Below are positions 33,687 through 43,051 of a stretch of DNA of 64,000 nucleotides, piece by piece. The stretch spans positions 1-64,000 of the forward strand of contig NZ_QRCU01000026.1 of NCBI RefSeq assembly GCF_003369445.1. The letters are read 5' to 3'. A program made the position numbers and the translations under genes. Origin of the DNA: Arthrobacter silvisoli (GTDB taxonomy: Bacteria; Actinomycetota; Actinomycetes; Actinomycetales; Micrococcaceae). Numbering within the stretch: the stretch's first letter is position 1; every line of letters starts with the position of its first letter. The notes below the pieces were generated by a model, which ran no database searches, was not told where the DNA came from, and was given only the letters and a program-made list of their open reading frames with translations.

Positions 33687-34889
33687 TCAGAGGAGCCTTG
33701 CGGGCATCCCCAGGAAGGCGCCGTACCGCGTCGCCTCGGCCTCGAGCGCGGCCCGCCCGGCAGCGTCCAGTGGGTGGTCCATCCTGGCATCGAGCAGGCA
33801 TTCGCCGCCGGAAAAGTCGTGCCGCCACCACCCGGCGAGCCGTCCGTCCAGCAGGACAACGTGCGCGGGCGCTCCGGCCGGGGCGAAGTAGGGAGCCGTT
33901 CCGCCAAGGTGGTTCCGGGTCTGTGAATAGCCCATCACGTATTCGTCGTAGCACTGGATCAGGTCGATCGCCGGTGCTTCTCCGTTGACCCCGGCAGTCC
34001 CGGCGCCACTGGACTTTGGGGCGCCGGACGCGGCGGCGGCCACGGCGTCGAGCTCCTCGGCGGCAAGATGGAACTCCATTCCGTCCCTGCTGAATGAGGC
34101 AAGGGAGCCGGGGGAGATGTCCGCAGCCAACCGCAGGCCCTCCCGCACTTCGCCCATCGTCAGGCCGGACCAGGCGGCGCAGTCCTTGACCGTCGCCGGC
34201 CCGCGGCTCCGGAAGTACCGCAGGGCGAGTTGCCCCAGGGACCACTCCCGCCGTGCCGTCCCGGCGGCGCCGTTCTTCGCGGACGGATCCTGCCGTGTCC
34301 GTTCCGGAAAGGCGGCGTACGTCTGCTTCAGGGCTCCGCCGGCGGAGCGCACCGGGGCCCCGCTCACCAGGATCCTGTTGATCTCCGCGTGCATCAGCAG
34401 GTAGATGAAGCCCAATCCCTTGGAAGGGAAGCCTGCGTCCCCGAGCACAGCGGCGAGGTCCTCGCGGGTCTTGTGGGCACCGCCGGCAACCGCGGCGGCC
34501 AGGATGTCGGCGCTGCGGGCAGCGGCCTTGGCGTCCACGCCCGTCTGCCGGTACATGCCCTTGTTCCCCTGGTGCAGTCGGGGAGCGGACAGCTCCATCA
34601 GCCAATCCAGGTCGTCCCGATGCACGAAATGCCAGGTGGGCCGCAGCACGTGCGTCCTGAGGACTGTGCCGTCCGCGACGGCGTCTTCCACCCGGGCAGC
34701 GAGCCCGCCGGCGTCGTCGGCCGTTCCGGCTCTGCAGCGTTGGGCGAGGGACCAGCGGGCGTAGGCAAACTCCTGGGCCTGGACGGCGAGCAGGTTCTTC
34801 AGGGCATCCTCGAGGCCGGCCGCGCCGGGCGGACGCAGCTGCTGGCGCCGGAGCCTGCTCGGGATAAGCCAATCCGCGCTGCCGCTCAT
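33687..34889 (-). CDS. Winged-helix DNA-binding protein, AlkZ-like
   Basis: This 400-residue protein matches the HTH_42 family, which includes AlkX and the AlkZ/YcaQ DNA glycosylases that unhook interstrand crosslinks. The hallmark QxQ motif is present as LAVQAQEFAYARWSLAQR near residue 36, and several winged-helix units should follow. The ATG at 34889 follows the stop of the SGNH gene by a few bases, so the two are probably co-transcribed. The longer frame upstream is the shadow of that gene. A role in DNA repair is inferred. Confidence 0.82.
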   Translation of the reverse strand: MSGSADWLIPSRLRRQQLRPPGAAGLEDALKNLLAVQAQEFAYARWSLAQRCRAGTADDAGGLAARVEDAVADGTVLRTHVLRPTWHFVHRDDLDWLMELSAPRLHQGNKGMYRQTGVDAKAAARSADILAAAVAGGAHKTREDLAAVLGDAGFPSKGLGFIYLLMHAEINRILVSGAPVRSAGGALKQTYAAFPERTRQDPSAKNGAAGTARREWSLGQLALRYFRSRGPATVKDCAAWSGLTMGEVREGLRLAADISPGSLASFSRDGMEFHLAAEELDAVAAAASGAPKSSGAGTAGVNGEAPAIDLIQCYDEYVMGYSQTRNHLGGTAPYFAPAGAPAHVVLLDGRLAGWWRHDFSGGECLLDARMDHPLDAAGRAALEAEATRYGAFLGMPARLL

Positions 34890-34894
34890 GTCCG

Positions 34895-35731
34895 TCAGTT
34901 CCGGGGCACGGCCGGGTCCGCGGGACCGAAGACGGGACCCGGCATCGGGCGCTTGGGGGAGACGCCGTCGCCGGAGGACTGGTGGCGGATCCGCCGGATC
35001 ACCCACGGCACCAGGTACTCGCGCGCCCAGACCAGGTCCCCGGTGCGTGCCTCCCGCCAGTTGCGCAGCGGCAGCGGCTTCGGGGTGTACGGCTCCAGCT
35101 GGTGCGGGACGTTGAGCGCATCGAGCACCATGGCGGCGATCGTGTGGTGGCCCAGGGGCGAGAAATGCAGGCGGTCCTCGTCCCACATCCGCGGATCGGC
35201 CAGCTCGCGCAGGGACCACATGTCGGCCACCACGGCGTCGTGGCGGGCCGCCACCGTGCGGAGGTTCTCGTTGTAGATGGCCACCTTGCCGCGGATGCGG
35301 CCCAGGACCGTGGACCCGGTGTCCGGGCCGTTGAAAAGCACCACCGTGGCGCCGCCCGCGCTCAACCGCCCGACGGCGTCGTCCAGTTTCTCGGCCAGTG
35401 CATCCGGATCCCCGCCGGGCCGGATGAGGTCGTTGCCGCCCGCGCTGATCGAAATGAGGTCGGGCTTGAGGGCCAGGCACGGGGCAAGCTGTTGGTCGAG
35501 GATCTGCTGCAGCAGCCTGCCGCGGATCGCCAGGTTCGCGTAGGCGAAGTCGGAGTGCCCGCGGCTCAGTTCCTCGGCCACCCGGTCCGCCCAGCCGCGG
35601 TGGCCACCCGGACTACCGGGCTCGGGGTCGCCGATGCCCTCGGTGAAGGAGTCGCCCAAGGCCACATAGCGGCTCCAAGGATGGTTCTGCTCGTCCACGG
35701 CGGGGTGGCCCATGGGATCGGTGGCACTCAC
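34895..35731 (-). CDS. SGNH/GDSL-family hydrolase
   Basis: This 278-residue esterase/lipase-like enzyme of the SGNH fold has block I VALGDSFTEGIGDP (catalytic Ser near 28), block III SISAGGNDLIRPGG and block V DRLHFSPLGHH with the catalytic Asp/His pair. No signal peptide is seen, so it is probably cytoplasmic. It begins with GTG preceded by AGGA. The gene diverges from an alpha/beta hydrolase, with an operator-like palindrome between them. Confidence 0.88.
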   Translation of the reverse strand: MSATDPMGHPAVDEQNHPWSRYVALGDSFTEGIGDPEPGSPGGHRGWADRVAEELSRGHSDFAYANLAIRGRLLQQILDQQLAPCLALKPDLISISAGGNDLIRPGGDPDALAEKLDDAVGRLSAGGATVVLFNGPDTGSTVLGRIRGKVAIYNENLRTVAARHDAVVADMWSLRELADPRMWDEDRLHFSPLGHHTIAAMVLDALNVPHQLEPYTPKPLPLRNWREARTGDLVWAREYLVPWVIRRIRHQSSGDGVSPKRPMPGPVFGPADPAVPRN

Positions 35732-35768
35732 GTTTGCTGTCCTGCCTTTGGTGCATAGCTACGCGACG

Positions 35769-35791
35769 GTAACTTGTTACTCGTGGGTAAC
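35769..35791. promoter_or_regulatory. Operator-like palindromes between two esterase genes
   Basis: GTAACTTGTTAC (35769-35780) and GTTACTCGTGGGTAAC (35776-35791) overlap and present three GTAAC half-sites. The second palindrome matches 13 of 16 bases of GTTACTCATCAGTAAC at 53036 before an acyl-CoA dehydrogenase gene. A TetR-type regulator would be a typical binder; none is in the window. Confidence 0.55.
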
Positions 35792-35806
35792 TGTAAGAAT
35801 AGACCC

Positions 35807-36454
35807 ATGAGTCAAGCAGCCGCCTTCCCTGCCCCCGTTGTCCTGTGGTCCCACGAGGAAGGGGAGCGGGCCGGCAGGCCGCTGCTGGTGCTGCTGCACG
35901 GCTACGGCTCCAACGAAGCGGACCTGTTCAGCCTGGCCGGGCTGCTCCCCGGCGAGTTCGTGATCGCCTCCCTGCGTGCGCCGATCCCGATGGGTCCGGG
36001 CTTCACGTGGTTCCCGCTGACGGCCTCCATCGACTATTCGCTCGACGCGGTCAAGCTGGCCGCCGACTACGCCCTCGCCTGGCTCGACACTGTCAAGGAC
36101 GACCACCCCTCGGTGACCCTCCTTGGCTTCTCCATGGGCATGGCCATGGCCACCACGATGCTTCGGCAGCGTCCCGCGGACTTTGCCGCCGTCGTCGGGC
36201 TTTCAGGTTTTGTGGTCGACGCCGACGCTGACGCCGCCTTCCGGGACGCCGAACTGGACGGCTCGGTGCCGATGTTCTGGGGCCGCGACCAGCAGGACCC
36301 CGTCATCACGCCGGACAAGATCGACTACACCATGGGCTGGGTGCGCAAGCACGTGGACCTCACCAAGGTGCTGTACACCGGTATGTGGCACGGCATCAAC
36401 CAGCAGGAGATCGGGCACGTGGGCGAATTCCTCACCCACAAGGTCCTCAGCTAG
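35807..36454 (+). CDS. Alpha/beta hydrolase (phospholipase/carboxylesterase family)
   Basis: This 215-residue esterase resembles the YpfH/YtpA carboxylesterase group. The oxyanion loop LLHGYGSNEADLFSLA is near residue 28, the nucleophile elbow LLGFSMGMAM (Ser near 107), FWGRDQQDPVI carries an Asp, and GMWHGINQQE has the catalytic His. AAGAAT lies six bases before the ATG and no ribosome site is present, so the transcript is probably leaderless. Substrate unknown. Confidence 0.86.
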   Translation: MSQAAAFPAPVVLWSHEEGERAGRPLLVLLHGYGSNEADLFSLAGLLPGEFVIASLRAPIPMGPGFTWFPLTASIDYSLDAVKLAADYALAWLDTVKDDHPSVTLLGFSMGMAMATTMLRQRPADFAAVVGLSGFVVDADADAAFRDAELDGSVPMFWGRDQQDPVITPDKIDYTMGWVRKHVDLTKVLYTGMWHGINQQEIGHVGEFLTHKVLS

Positions 36455-36681
36455 GAGTTGCCGGCGATCCGCACGGTCCGGCCGTTCACGGTCACGGTGT
36501 CGCCGGCATGCAGTTGGCGGCCGCGGCGTTCCTCGATGTCCCCGTTGACCTTCACCAGGCCGTTCTTGATGAGCTCGGTGGCCTCGACGCCGTCTTCCAC
36601 GAGGTTGGCGAGCTTCAGCAACTGGCCCAGGCGGATCATGTCGTCGCGGATGGGTACTTCGTCGATTTCGGGGTTGCTCAT
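36451..36681 (-). CDS. S4-domain RNA-binding protein (YbcJ/RqcP-like)
   Basis: This 76-residue protein is almost entirely one S4 RNA-binding domain (IRLGQLLKLANLVEDGVEAT then LVKVNGDIEERRGRQLHAGD). It resembles the small S4 proteins YbcJ and the RqcP group that contact ribosomal or tRNA structures. The stop overlaps the end of the convergent esterase by four bases. It is divergent from the transporter at 36715, 33 bases apart. Confidence 0.85.
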   Translation of the reverse strand: MSNPEIDEVPIRDDMIRLGQLLKLANLVEDGVEATELIKNGLVKVNGDIEERRGRQLHAGDTVTVNGRTVRIAGNS

Positions 36682-36714
36682 ACAGCAATGATGCCTGACG
36701 TAAGGAAAGTGGAA

Positions 36715-37734
36715 ATGCCGCAATCTTCCCGTCGCACGCCCCTGGCCGGCGTCGCCGGCCTGCCCGTCGCCGTCGCCGCAGGCGTGTTTCTCCCGCTACA
36801 GGGCCGGATCAATGGTGCCCTGGGCGCGCGGCTTGGGGACGGGATCGCGGCCGCCGTCGTGAGCTTCACCACGGGACTCATCGTCATCGCCGCCGTCGGA
36901 CTTGTCCTGCCGCAGGGCCGCGCCAGCCTGCGCCGGATCGTCCCGGCGCTGCGGGAGCGCCGCTTCCCCCGCCTCTATGTCCTGGCCGGCGTCGTCGGCG
37001 CGCTGTTCGTGATCGCCCAGGTCTTCACTATCGGCGTGCTCGGCGTGGCTCTCTTTACCGTGGCTGTCGTGACAGGGCAGACCGTCAGCGGCCTGCTGGT
37101 GGACCGCATGGGGATCGCCCCGGGCGGGAAGCGCTCGGTCACCGCCATGCGCATTCTGGGCAGCGTGCTCACCGTCGCCGCGGTGGCCTGGGCCGTGTCG
37201 CCGCGCTTTTCGGCCTCGAGCGGGCCCGCCGCGCTCCTGGTGCCCGTGCTGCTGCCGATGCTGGCCGGTTTCCTCATGAGCTTCCAGCAGGCCATGAACG
37301 GGACCGCCACAGTGCATTACGGCAGCCCGGTGGCGACCACCTTCGTTAACTTCGCGGCCGGCGCTGTGGTCCTTTGGGTCCTGTTGCTGATCAAGCTGTC
37401 GCTCGCCGGCCCGGGGCAGGAGTTCCCGGCCGAATGGTGGTACTACCTCGGCGGGCCCATGGGCTGCGTGTTCATCGGCCTCGCGGCCTTGTTGGTGCGC
37501 GGCCTCGGAGTCCTGCTGACCGGCCTCGGGATGATCGCCGGCCAGTTGCTCGGCTCCCTGGCGCTCGACGTCGTCCTGCCCGCCCCGGGCGCAGTGGTCG
37601 CCTTGCCAACGGTGCTGGGCACCCTGCTGACCCTCGGGGCGATCATCCTCGCCACCCTGCCATGGCCCAAGGGCGCCCTGGCGGCCGGGCGGGGCACTCG
37701 CCCGCGGAAGCCGGACGGGGGCCGGGGCCGGTAG
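36715..37734 (+). CDS. YdcZ/DUF606-like DMT-family transporter
   Basis: This 339-residue membrane protein has about ten hydrophobic segments and the duplicated DUF606 (YdcZ) pattern: AAGVFLPLQGRINGALGARL at the start and LLPMLAGFLMSFQQAMNGTA in the second half. The ligand is unknown. AAGGAAAG is about six bases before the ATG at 36715; upstream ATGs at 36688 and 36691 lack a site. The C-terminus is Arg/Gly-rich. Confidence 0.85.
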   Translation: MPQSSRRTPLAGVAGLPVAVAAGVFLPLQGRINGALGARLGDGIAAAVVSFTTGLIVIAAVGLVLPQGRASLRRIVPALRERRFPRLYVLAGVVGALFVIAQVFTIGVLGVALFTVAVVTGQTVSGLLVDRMGIAPGGKRSVTAMRILGSVLTVAAVAWAVSPRFSASSGPAALLVPVLLPMLAGFLMSFQQAMNGTATVHYGSPVATTFVNFAAGAVVLWVLLLIKLSLAGPGQEFPAEWWYYLGGPMGCVFIGLAALLVRGLGVLLTGLGMIAGQLLGSLALDVVLPAPGAVVALPTVLGTLLTLGAIILATLPWPKGALAAGRGTRPRKPDGGRGR

Positions 37735-37837
37735 GCTAGGACAGGCAGCATTCCTGCCCGGCTTTCTTTCGTGCAGCCCTTCCGCTGCGCACCAGCGCGG
37801 ACCGCACCCAGCGGCCCTGTAGATCATTGGAGTACCC

Positions 37838-39223
37838 ATGGCAGCAAAATCCGTCCTCGACCAGATCATCTCCCTCGCCAAGCGGCGCGGGTTCGTGTTC
37901 CAGGCCGGTGAAATCTACGGCGGTTCGCGGTCTGCCTGGGACTACGGGCCCCTCGGTGCGGAACTGAAGGAAAACATCAAGCGCCAGTGGTGGCAGTCCA
38001 TGGTCCGCGGCCGCGAAGACGTGGTGGGCCTGGACTCCTCCGTCATCCTGCCCCGCCAGGTCTGGGAAGCGTCCGGCCACGTGGAGGTCTTCTCCGACCC
38101 GCTGGTCGAATGCCTCTCCTGCCACAAGCGCTACCGCGCCGACCACCTCGAGGAAGAATACGAGGAAAAGAAGGGCCGCCCCGCCGAAAACGGCCTGGCC
38201 GACATCGCGTGCGCCAACTGCGGCACCCGCGGCCAGTGGACCGAACCGCAGGAATTCTCCGGCCTGCTCAAGACCTTCCTGGGCCCCGTCGCCAGCGAAG
38301 AGGGCCTGCACTACCTGCGCCCGGAAACCGCGCAGGGCATCTTCGTGAACTTCAACAACGTGCTCACCACCTCCCGGAAGAAGCCGCCGTTCGGCATCGG
38401 CCAGATCGGCAAGTCCTTCCGCAACGAAATCACCCCGGGCAACTTCATCTTCCGCACCCGTGAATTCGAGCAGATGGAGATGGAGTTCTTTGTCGAGCCC
38501 GGCACGGACGAAGAGTGGCACCAGTACTGGATGAAGGAGCGCATGGCCTGGTACACGGGCCTGGGCATCAGGGAAGAGAACCTGCGCTTCTTCGAACACC
38601 CGCTGGAGAAGCTCAGCCACTACTCCAAGGGCACCACGGACATCGAATACCGCTTCGGCTTCCAGGGCTCCGAGTGGGGCGAGCTCGAAGGCATCGCCAA
38701 CCGCACCGACTTCGATCTCTCCACCCACTCCAAGGCCTCCGGCCATGACCTGAGCTACTTCAACCAGGCCACCAACGAGCGTTACACCCCGTACGTGATC
38801 GAACCCGCGGCCGGCCTCACCCGCTCCTTCATGGCGTTCCTGATCGACGCCTACACCGAGGACGAGGCCCCCAACGCCAAGGGCGGCGTGGACGTGCGCA
38901 CCGTGCTGAAGCTGGACCCGCGCCTGGCCCCGGTGAAGGCCGCCGTCCTTCCGCTGAGCCGCAACGAGGACCTCTCGCCCAAGGCGAAGGACCTGGGCAC
39001 CCAGCTGCGCAGGAACTGGAACATCGACTTTGACGACGCCGGCGCCATCGGCCGCCGTTACCGCCGCCAGGACGAGATCGGCACTCCGTTCTGCATCACC
39101 GTGGACTTCGACACCCTTGAGGACCAGGCCGTGACCATCCGCGAACGCGACACCATGAGCCAGGAACGCGTGTCCCTGGACAAGGTGGAAGGCTACCTGG
39201 CAGCACGGCTGATCGGCGCCTGA
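37838..39223 (+). CDS. glyS: Glycine-tRNA ligase (single-chain)
   Basis: This 461-residue class II synthetase is of the eukaryote-like homodimeric type usual in actinobacteria. It charges tRNA-Gly. Motifs are [20 protein letters not shown] at the N-terminus, a possible zinc-binding [20 protein letters not shown] segment, [13 protein letters not shown] and the motif-2 arginine in [11 protein letters not shown]. The gene is standalone, with the GNAT gene two bases after its stop. Confidence 0.94.
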   Translation: MAAKSVLDQIISLAKRRGFVFQAGEIYGGSRSAWDYGPLGAELKENIKRQWWQSMVRGREDVVGLDSSVILPRQVWEASGHVEVFSDPLVECLSCHKRYRADHLEEEYEEKKGRPAENGLADIACANCGTRGQWTEPQEFSGLLKTFLGPVASEEGLHYLRPETAQGIFVNFNNVLTTSRKKPPFGIGQIGKSFRNEITPGNFIFRTREFEQMEMEFFVEPGTDEEWHQYWMKERMAWYTGLGIREENLRFFEHPLEKLSHYSKGTTDIEYRFGFQGSEWGELEGIANRTDFDLSTHSKASGHDLSYFNQATNERYTPYVIEPAAGLTRSFMAFLIDAYTEDEAPNAKGGVDVRTVLKLDPRLAPVKAAVLPLSRNEDLSPKAKDLGTQLRRNWNIDFDDAGAIGRRYRRQDEIGTPFCITVDFDTLEDQAVTIRERDTMSQERVSLDKVEGYLAARLIGA

Positions 39224-39225
39224 GC

Positions 39226-40188
39226 ATGACGGTCGAATACAGGGAATGGCGCGAGGGCGACGACCTCGCGCTCCTGGAAATCTGGGGTGGGCCCGAAACC
39301 CTCCCGGCCCAGCAGTTCCGCGCAGCGCTGGCACCGTCCAGCAACACTCCCTGGCGCCGGTGCATCGTGGCCGAGGACGTCGTGGACGGCGTCGCCATCC
39401 CGGTGGCGGCCGCCGTCGTCCACGAAGCCTCGCTGCACCCCGAGCGGCTGTGGGCCTACATCGAGGTCGCCAAGGACCACCGACGCAACGGCATCGGTGC
39501 CACACTGCTGACCATGCTGCGACGCGAAGCCGAACTGGCGCCGTCGGGCGTTACGAAACTGCGCAGCAAGGTGGAACCCGGTACCTCCGGTGCAGCCTTC
39601 GCCGAGTGGGCCGGGCTTGTCCCGATCCAGCGTTCGCAGCTGGTGGTGGTCCACCCCGAGGCGCTGAAGCTCCCCGTGTTCGGCGACGGCTCGGAAGAAG
39701 CCGCCTCCGAGCAGTTCGAAGACCTTGCCACCGGTTCGGTGGAACTGAGCGACGTCGTCGGCCGCTACTACACGGCCGTGCACCACTGGGACAACCCCGG
39801 CGAGCTGGGGATTCCCACGGTGCAGCGCATGTTCCTGGACGAGCTGAGCGGCGCCCACGGGGCCGTGGTGCTGCGTGCGCCGAAGGCCAGCGCCTTCGGC
39901 GCCGGGGTGCCTGCCGCACGCAAAGGCAGGATCCGGGCCTTCGCCATCAGCTACGCCACGGGCAACGCCGATGACACCTCCGAGGTCTTCCTCGGCCACG
40001 AGCCGGCGCTGGACGCCGGCGACGCTGCCCGGGCCGTAGCTGAGCTGCTCGCCTTGATCGCCTACCAGCATCCCGTGCTGCTCGAAGTGGACGACGCCAT
40101 GGTTGCCCTGCGCGAGGTCCTGGACCCCCTGCTGGCCCAAGGAAAGGCCCACGTGGAGGGCGCGGACACGCAGGTCGTCAGCGACTGA
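39226..40188 (+). CDS. GNAT-family N-acetyltransferase (two domains)
   Basis: This 320-residue protein has an N-terminal GNAT domain whose acetyl-CoA-binding loop is seen as VAKDHRRNGIGATLLTML near residue 82-99. A second, degenerate GNAT-like half follows (about 190-310). The first half would acetylate an amine on a small molecule or protein; the substrate is unknown. The ATG is two bases after the glyS stop, so the two are translationally coupled. Confidence 0.82.
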   Translation: MTVEYREWREGDDLALLEIWGGPETLPAQQFRAALAPSSNTPWRRCIVAEDVVDGVAIPVAAAVVHEASLHPERLWAYIEVAKDHRRNGIGATLLTMLRREAELAPSGVTKLRSKVEPGTSGAAFAEWAGLVPIQRSQLVVVHPEALKLPVFGDGSEEAASEQFEDLATGSVELSDVVGRYYTAVHHWDNPGELGIPTVQRMFLDELSGAHGAVVLRAPKASAFGAGVPAARKGRIRAFAISYATGNADDTSEVFLGHEPALDAGDAARAVAELLALIAYQHPVLLEVDDAMVALREVLDPLLAQGKAHVEGADTQVVSD

Positions 40189-40204
40189 CTTTTCAGTAGC
40201 AGTA

Positions 40205-40286
40205 CCCAACTGACTGGCAGCAGATGTCGTTTTGAGCCCTCAAGTTTTTGAGTCCTCAAAAGGACAACAATTGCCAGTCAGTTGGG
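40205..40286. repeat. Nested intergenic palindrome (repeat family A, copy 2)
   Basis: The outer arms CCCAACTGACTGGCA and TGCCAGTCAGTTGGG are perfect 15-base complements, about 52 bases apart. Inside, GTCGTTTTGAG pairs with CTCAAAAGGAC. The 18-base core GTCGTTTTGAGCCCTCAA is identical to the one at 99-116, but the outer arms differ. It lies between the GNAT gene and the YibE/F gene. Confidence 0.8.
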
Positions 40287-40294
40287 CCGCCGGA

Positions 40295-41785
40295 ATGATG
40301 GGGAATCACACAACAATGGGTCACGGACACTCGCACAATCCTGCCGAAGTTACTGCTGAGTCACTCGTGGCACGCAAGCGGGCCAACTGGCTGCTCGCCG
40401 CGGTCCTGGTGCCGCTTGGCGTGCTTACCGCGGTGGCCATGCTGCTGATGTGGCCTTCCGGCAGCAAGGAAGGGCTCACCCTTGCCAGCCCGTACCAGGC
40501 CGCGCCGGGCGTCACCTTCGACACGGGGAAGATCCAGTCCGTCCTCCAGGAAAGCTGCAGCCAGGCCAACACCGGCGCGGACATCCCGCCGGCCGGCCAA
40601 AACAACGCAGGCTCGCAATGCACCTTCGCGATGACCCAGCCCGACGCGGGCGGCAGCCCGGTGAAGGTGGTCATCAATCCGGACGTCGCCAAGAGCCATG
40701 GCGTGAAGGCCGGCGACGACATCCGCTACCTGAACCTCTCCAGGGTGCAGGCCGACGGGACCGGCTCGCCCGCCTACGTCTTCGTGGACTTCGTCCGGAC
40801 CCTGCCGATCGCGTTGCTGGCCATTCTGTACGCCGTGGTGGTGATCGCCGTCGCGCGATGGCGGGGTTTCCGGGCACTGCTCGGCCTGGTGGGCGCCTAC
40901 GTGGTGCTGGTGAGCTTCATGCTGCCCGGCCTGGTGGACGGCAAGCCGCCGCTGCTCGTGGCGCTGGTGGGTTCCACGGCCATCATGATCGGCGTGCTGT
41001 ATTTCGCCCACGGCTTCTCGGCCCGGACCTCCACGGCGCTCCTGGGCACGATCTTCGGCCTGGGCATCACGGCGTTGCTCGCGGCCTGGGCAACCAGCGC
41101 GGCGAACCTGGCCGGCGTGGGCAACCATGACGCCGCCACGCTGGTGAACATGTCCGACCGGATCTCGATCTCCGGCATCATCATGTGCGGCCTCATCATT
41201 TCCGGCCTCGGCGTCCTCAACGACGTGACGATCACCCAGTCTTCGGCGGTGTGGGAGCTCTACGAACTGGCCCCGGAGACCACGGCCCGCAAGCTCTTCA
41301 GCTCGGCCATGCGGATCGGCCGGGACCACATCGCCTCCACGGTGTACACGATCGCCTTCGCCTACGCCGGCGCCGCCCTGCCGATCCTGATCATCGTCAT
41401 GCTTTACGACCGCCCTCTGCTGGACACCCTCACCAGCGCCGAACTGTCCGAGGAAGTGGTCCGGACACTGGTCGGTTCCATCGGCCTGGTCCTCGCCATC
41501 CCGGTCACCACGCTGATCGCGGTGCTGGTCGTCAAGGCCACCGGCCTCCGCCGCGCGCCCGCGGGCACCGCCCCCCTCGGCGGTACCGCCGGGGAGGACG
41601 CCGACGCCGGCCGGGTCCGTGAGCTGGAAAGCTCCCCGGCGGCGGAGGACTACGCCTCGCTCGACACCGGGGAGCTGGCCGCCGTCGTCGAAACCCGCCG
41701 CGCACGCCGCGAAGCCGAACGGCGCGAAGCCGATCGCCGCGAAGCGCAGCAGCGCGCCGCCGGACAGCGACGGCAGGGCAGCTAA
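40295..41785 (+). CDS. YibE/F-family membrane protein
   Basis: This 496-residue protein has one N-terminal membrane helix, an extracytoplasmic domain (about 60-185) and then seven or so membrane segments with the YibE/F pattern (FARTLPIALLAIL-like start, MSDRISISGIIMCGLIISGL, LGVLNDVTITQSSAVWELYE). The N-terminus is His-rich (MGHGHSHNP), which may bind metal. The C-terminus is charged and coiled-coil-like (RRAREAERREADRREAQQR type). Function is unknown. The start is uncertain among 40295, 40298 and 40316. Confidence 0.85.
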   Translation: MMGNHTTMGHGHSHNPAEVTAESLVARKRANWLLAAVLVPLGVLTAVAMLLMWPSGSKEGLTLASPYQAAPGVTFDTGKIQSVLQESCSQANTGADIPPAGQNNAGSQCTFAMTQPDAGGSPVKVVINPDVAKSHGVKAGDDIRYLNLSRVQADGTGSPAYVFVDFVRTLPIALLAILYAVVVIAVARWRGFRALLGLVGAYVVLVSFMLPGLVDGKPPLLVALVGSTAIMIGVLYFAHGFSARTSTALLGTIFGLGITALLAAWATSAANLAGVGNHDAATLVNMSDRISISGIIMCGLIISGLGVLNDVTITQSSAVWELYELAPETTARKLFSSAMRIGRDHIASTVYTIAFAYAGAALPILIIVMLYDRPLLDTLTSAELSEEVVRTLVGSIGLVLAIPVTTLIAVLVVKATGLRRAPAGTAPLGGTAGEDADAGRVRELESSPAAEDYASLDTGELAAVVETRRARREAERREADRREAQQRAAGQRRQGS

Positions 41786-41829
41786 GGCCCGGCCGGCCCT
41801 GATTTGCCCGGCTTTGGCACAATGGATGG

Positions 41830-43011
41830 GTGACTGTTGTAGCAACCCCTCCTTCGCCGAAGCTCGAGCTGCCGCCCCTGCAGCTGGGCAAGATCACCGT
41901 GGACACTCCCGTGATCCTGGCCCCCATGGCCGGCATCACGAACTCGGCGTTCCGCCGGCTGTGCCGCGAATACGGCGGCGGGCTCTACGTTGCGGAGATG
42001 GTCACCTCCCGTGCCCTGGTGGAGCGGACGCCTGAGTCGCTGCGCATCATTTCGCACGACGACGACGAGAAGGTGCGCTCGGTACAGCTCTACGGCGTGG
42101 ACCCTGCGACAGTCGGGGCTGCCGTGCGCATGCTGGTCGAGGAAGACCGTGCCGACCACATCGACCTCAACTTCGGCTGCCCGGTCCCGAAGGTCACCCG
42201 CCGTGGCGGCGGCTCCGCCTTGCCCTGGAAGATCGATCTGTTCACCGCCATTGTGCAGACCGCGGTGAAGGAAGCGTCCAAGGGAGACGTCCCGCTCACC
42301 ATCAAGATGCGCAAGGGCATCGACGAGGACCACCTGACGTACCTCGACGCCGGCCGGATCGCCCGCGATTCCGGTGTCGCCGCCGTCGCGCTCCACGGCC
42401 GCACCGCGGCGCAGTTCTACTCCGGCGAGGCGGACTGGTCTTCGATCGCCCGGCTGCGCGAGGCCCTGCCGGACATTCCGGTGCTCGGCAACGGCGACAT
42501 CTGGTCCGCTGAGGACGCCGTCCGCATGGTCCGCGAAACGGGCATCGACGGCGTCGTGGTGGGCCGCGGCTGCCAGGGCCGGCCGTGGCTGTTCGGCGAC
42601 CTCCAGGCGGCCTTCGACGGCAGCGAGAAGCGCCACCGCCCGGGGCTGCGCCAGGTGGCCGAGGGCGTTTACCGGCATGCGGAGCTGATGGTCGAGACCT
42701 TCGGTGGCGACGAATACAAGGCACTGCGCGAAATCCGCAAGCACATGGCCTGGTACTTCAAGGGCTATGTGGTGGGCGGGGAACTGCGCGCCAAGTTGGC
42801 CACCGTGCCCACCCTCGAGGTGCTGCGCGGCCTGTTGGACGAACTGGACCTGGACCTGCCGTACCCGGGCGTGGATTCCGAGGGTCCGCGCGGACGGGCC
42901 GGTTCGCCCAAGAAGCCGGCCCTGCCGAAGGACTGGCTGGACAGCCGCGCGTTGAACGAGGAGCAAAGCCGCGACATCGCCGCGGCGGAACTCGACGTGT
43001 CCGGCGGCTAG
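41830..43011 (+). CDS. dusB: tRNA-dihydrouridine synthase
   Basis: This 393-residue flavoprotein reduces uridines in the D-loop of tRNA. Signatures are VILAPMAGITNSAFRRLCRE near residue 20-39, the active-site Cys in LNFGCPVPKVTRRGGGSALP (about 116), and VALHGRTAAQFYSGEADW. The GTG start is six bases after CACAAT, consistent with a leaderless mRNA. It leads a group with dgt and dnaG that recurs in actinobacteria. Confidence 0.92.
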   Translation: MTVVATPPSPKLELPPLQLGKITVDTPVILAPMAGITNSAFRRLCREYGGGLYVAEMVTSRALVERTPESLRIISHDDDEKVRSVQLYGVDPATVGAAVRMLVEEDRADHIDLNFGCPVPKVTRRGGGSALPWKIDLFTAIVQTAVKEASKGDVPLTIKMRKGIDEDHLTYLDAGRIARDSGVAAVALHGRTAAQFYSGEADWSSIARLREALPDIPVLGNGDIWSAEDAVRMVRETGIDGVVVGRGCQGRPWLFGDLQAAFDGSEKRHRPGLRQVAEGVYRHAELMVETFGGDEYKALREIRKHMAWYFKGYVVGGELRAKLATVPTLEVLRGLLDELDLDLPYPGVDSEGPRGRAGSPKKPALPKDWLDSRALNEEQSRDIAAAELDVSGG

Positions 43012-43051
43012 GCGTCATCCACCCTGGTCCGGTCATGGAAGACTAGGCCAC

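Noticed and set aside
34890..35480. Upstream extension of the AlkZ-like protein
   Set aside because: It overlaps the SGNH hydrolase on the same strand in another frame; the family N-terminus begins at the ATG at 34889.
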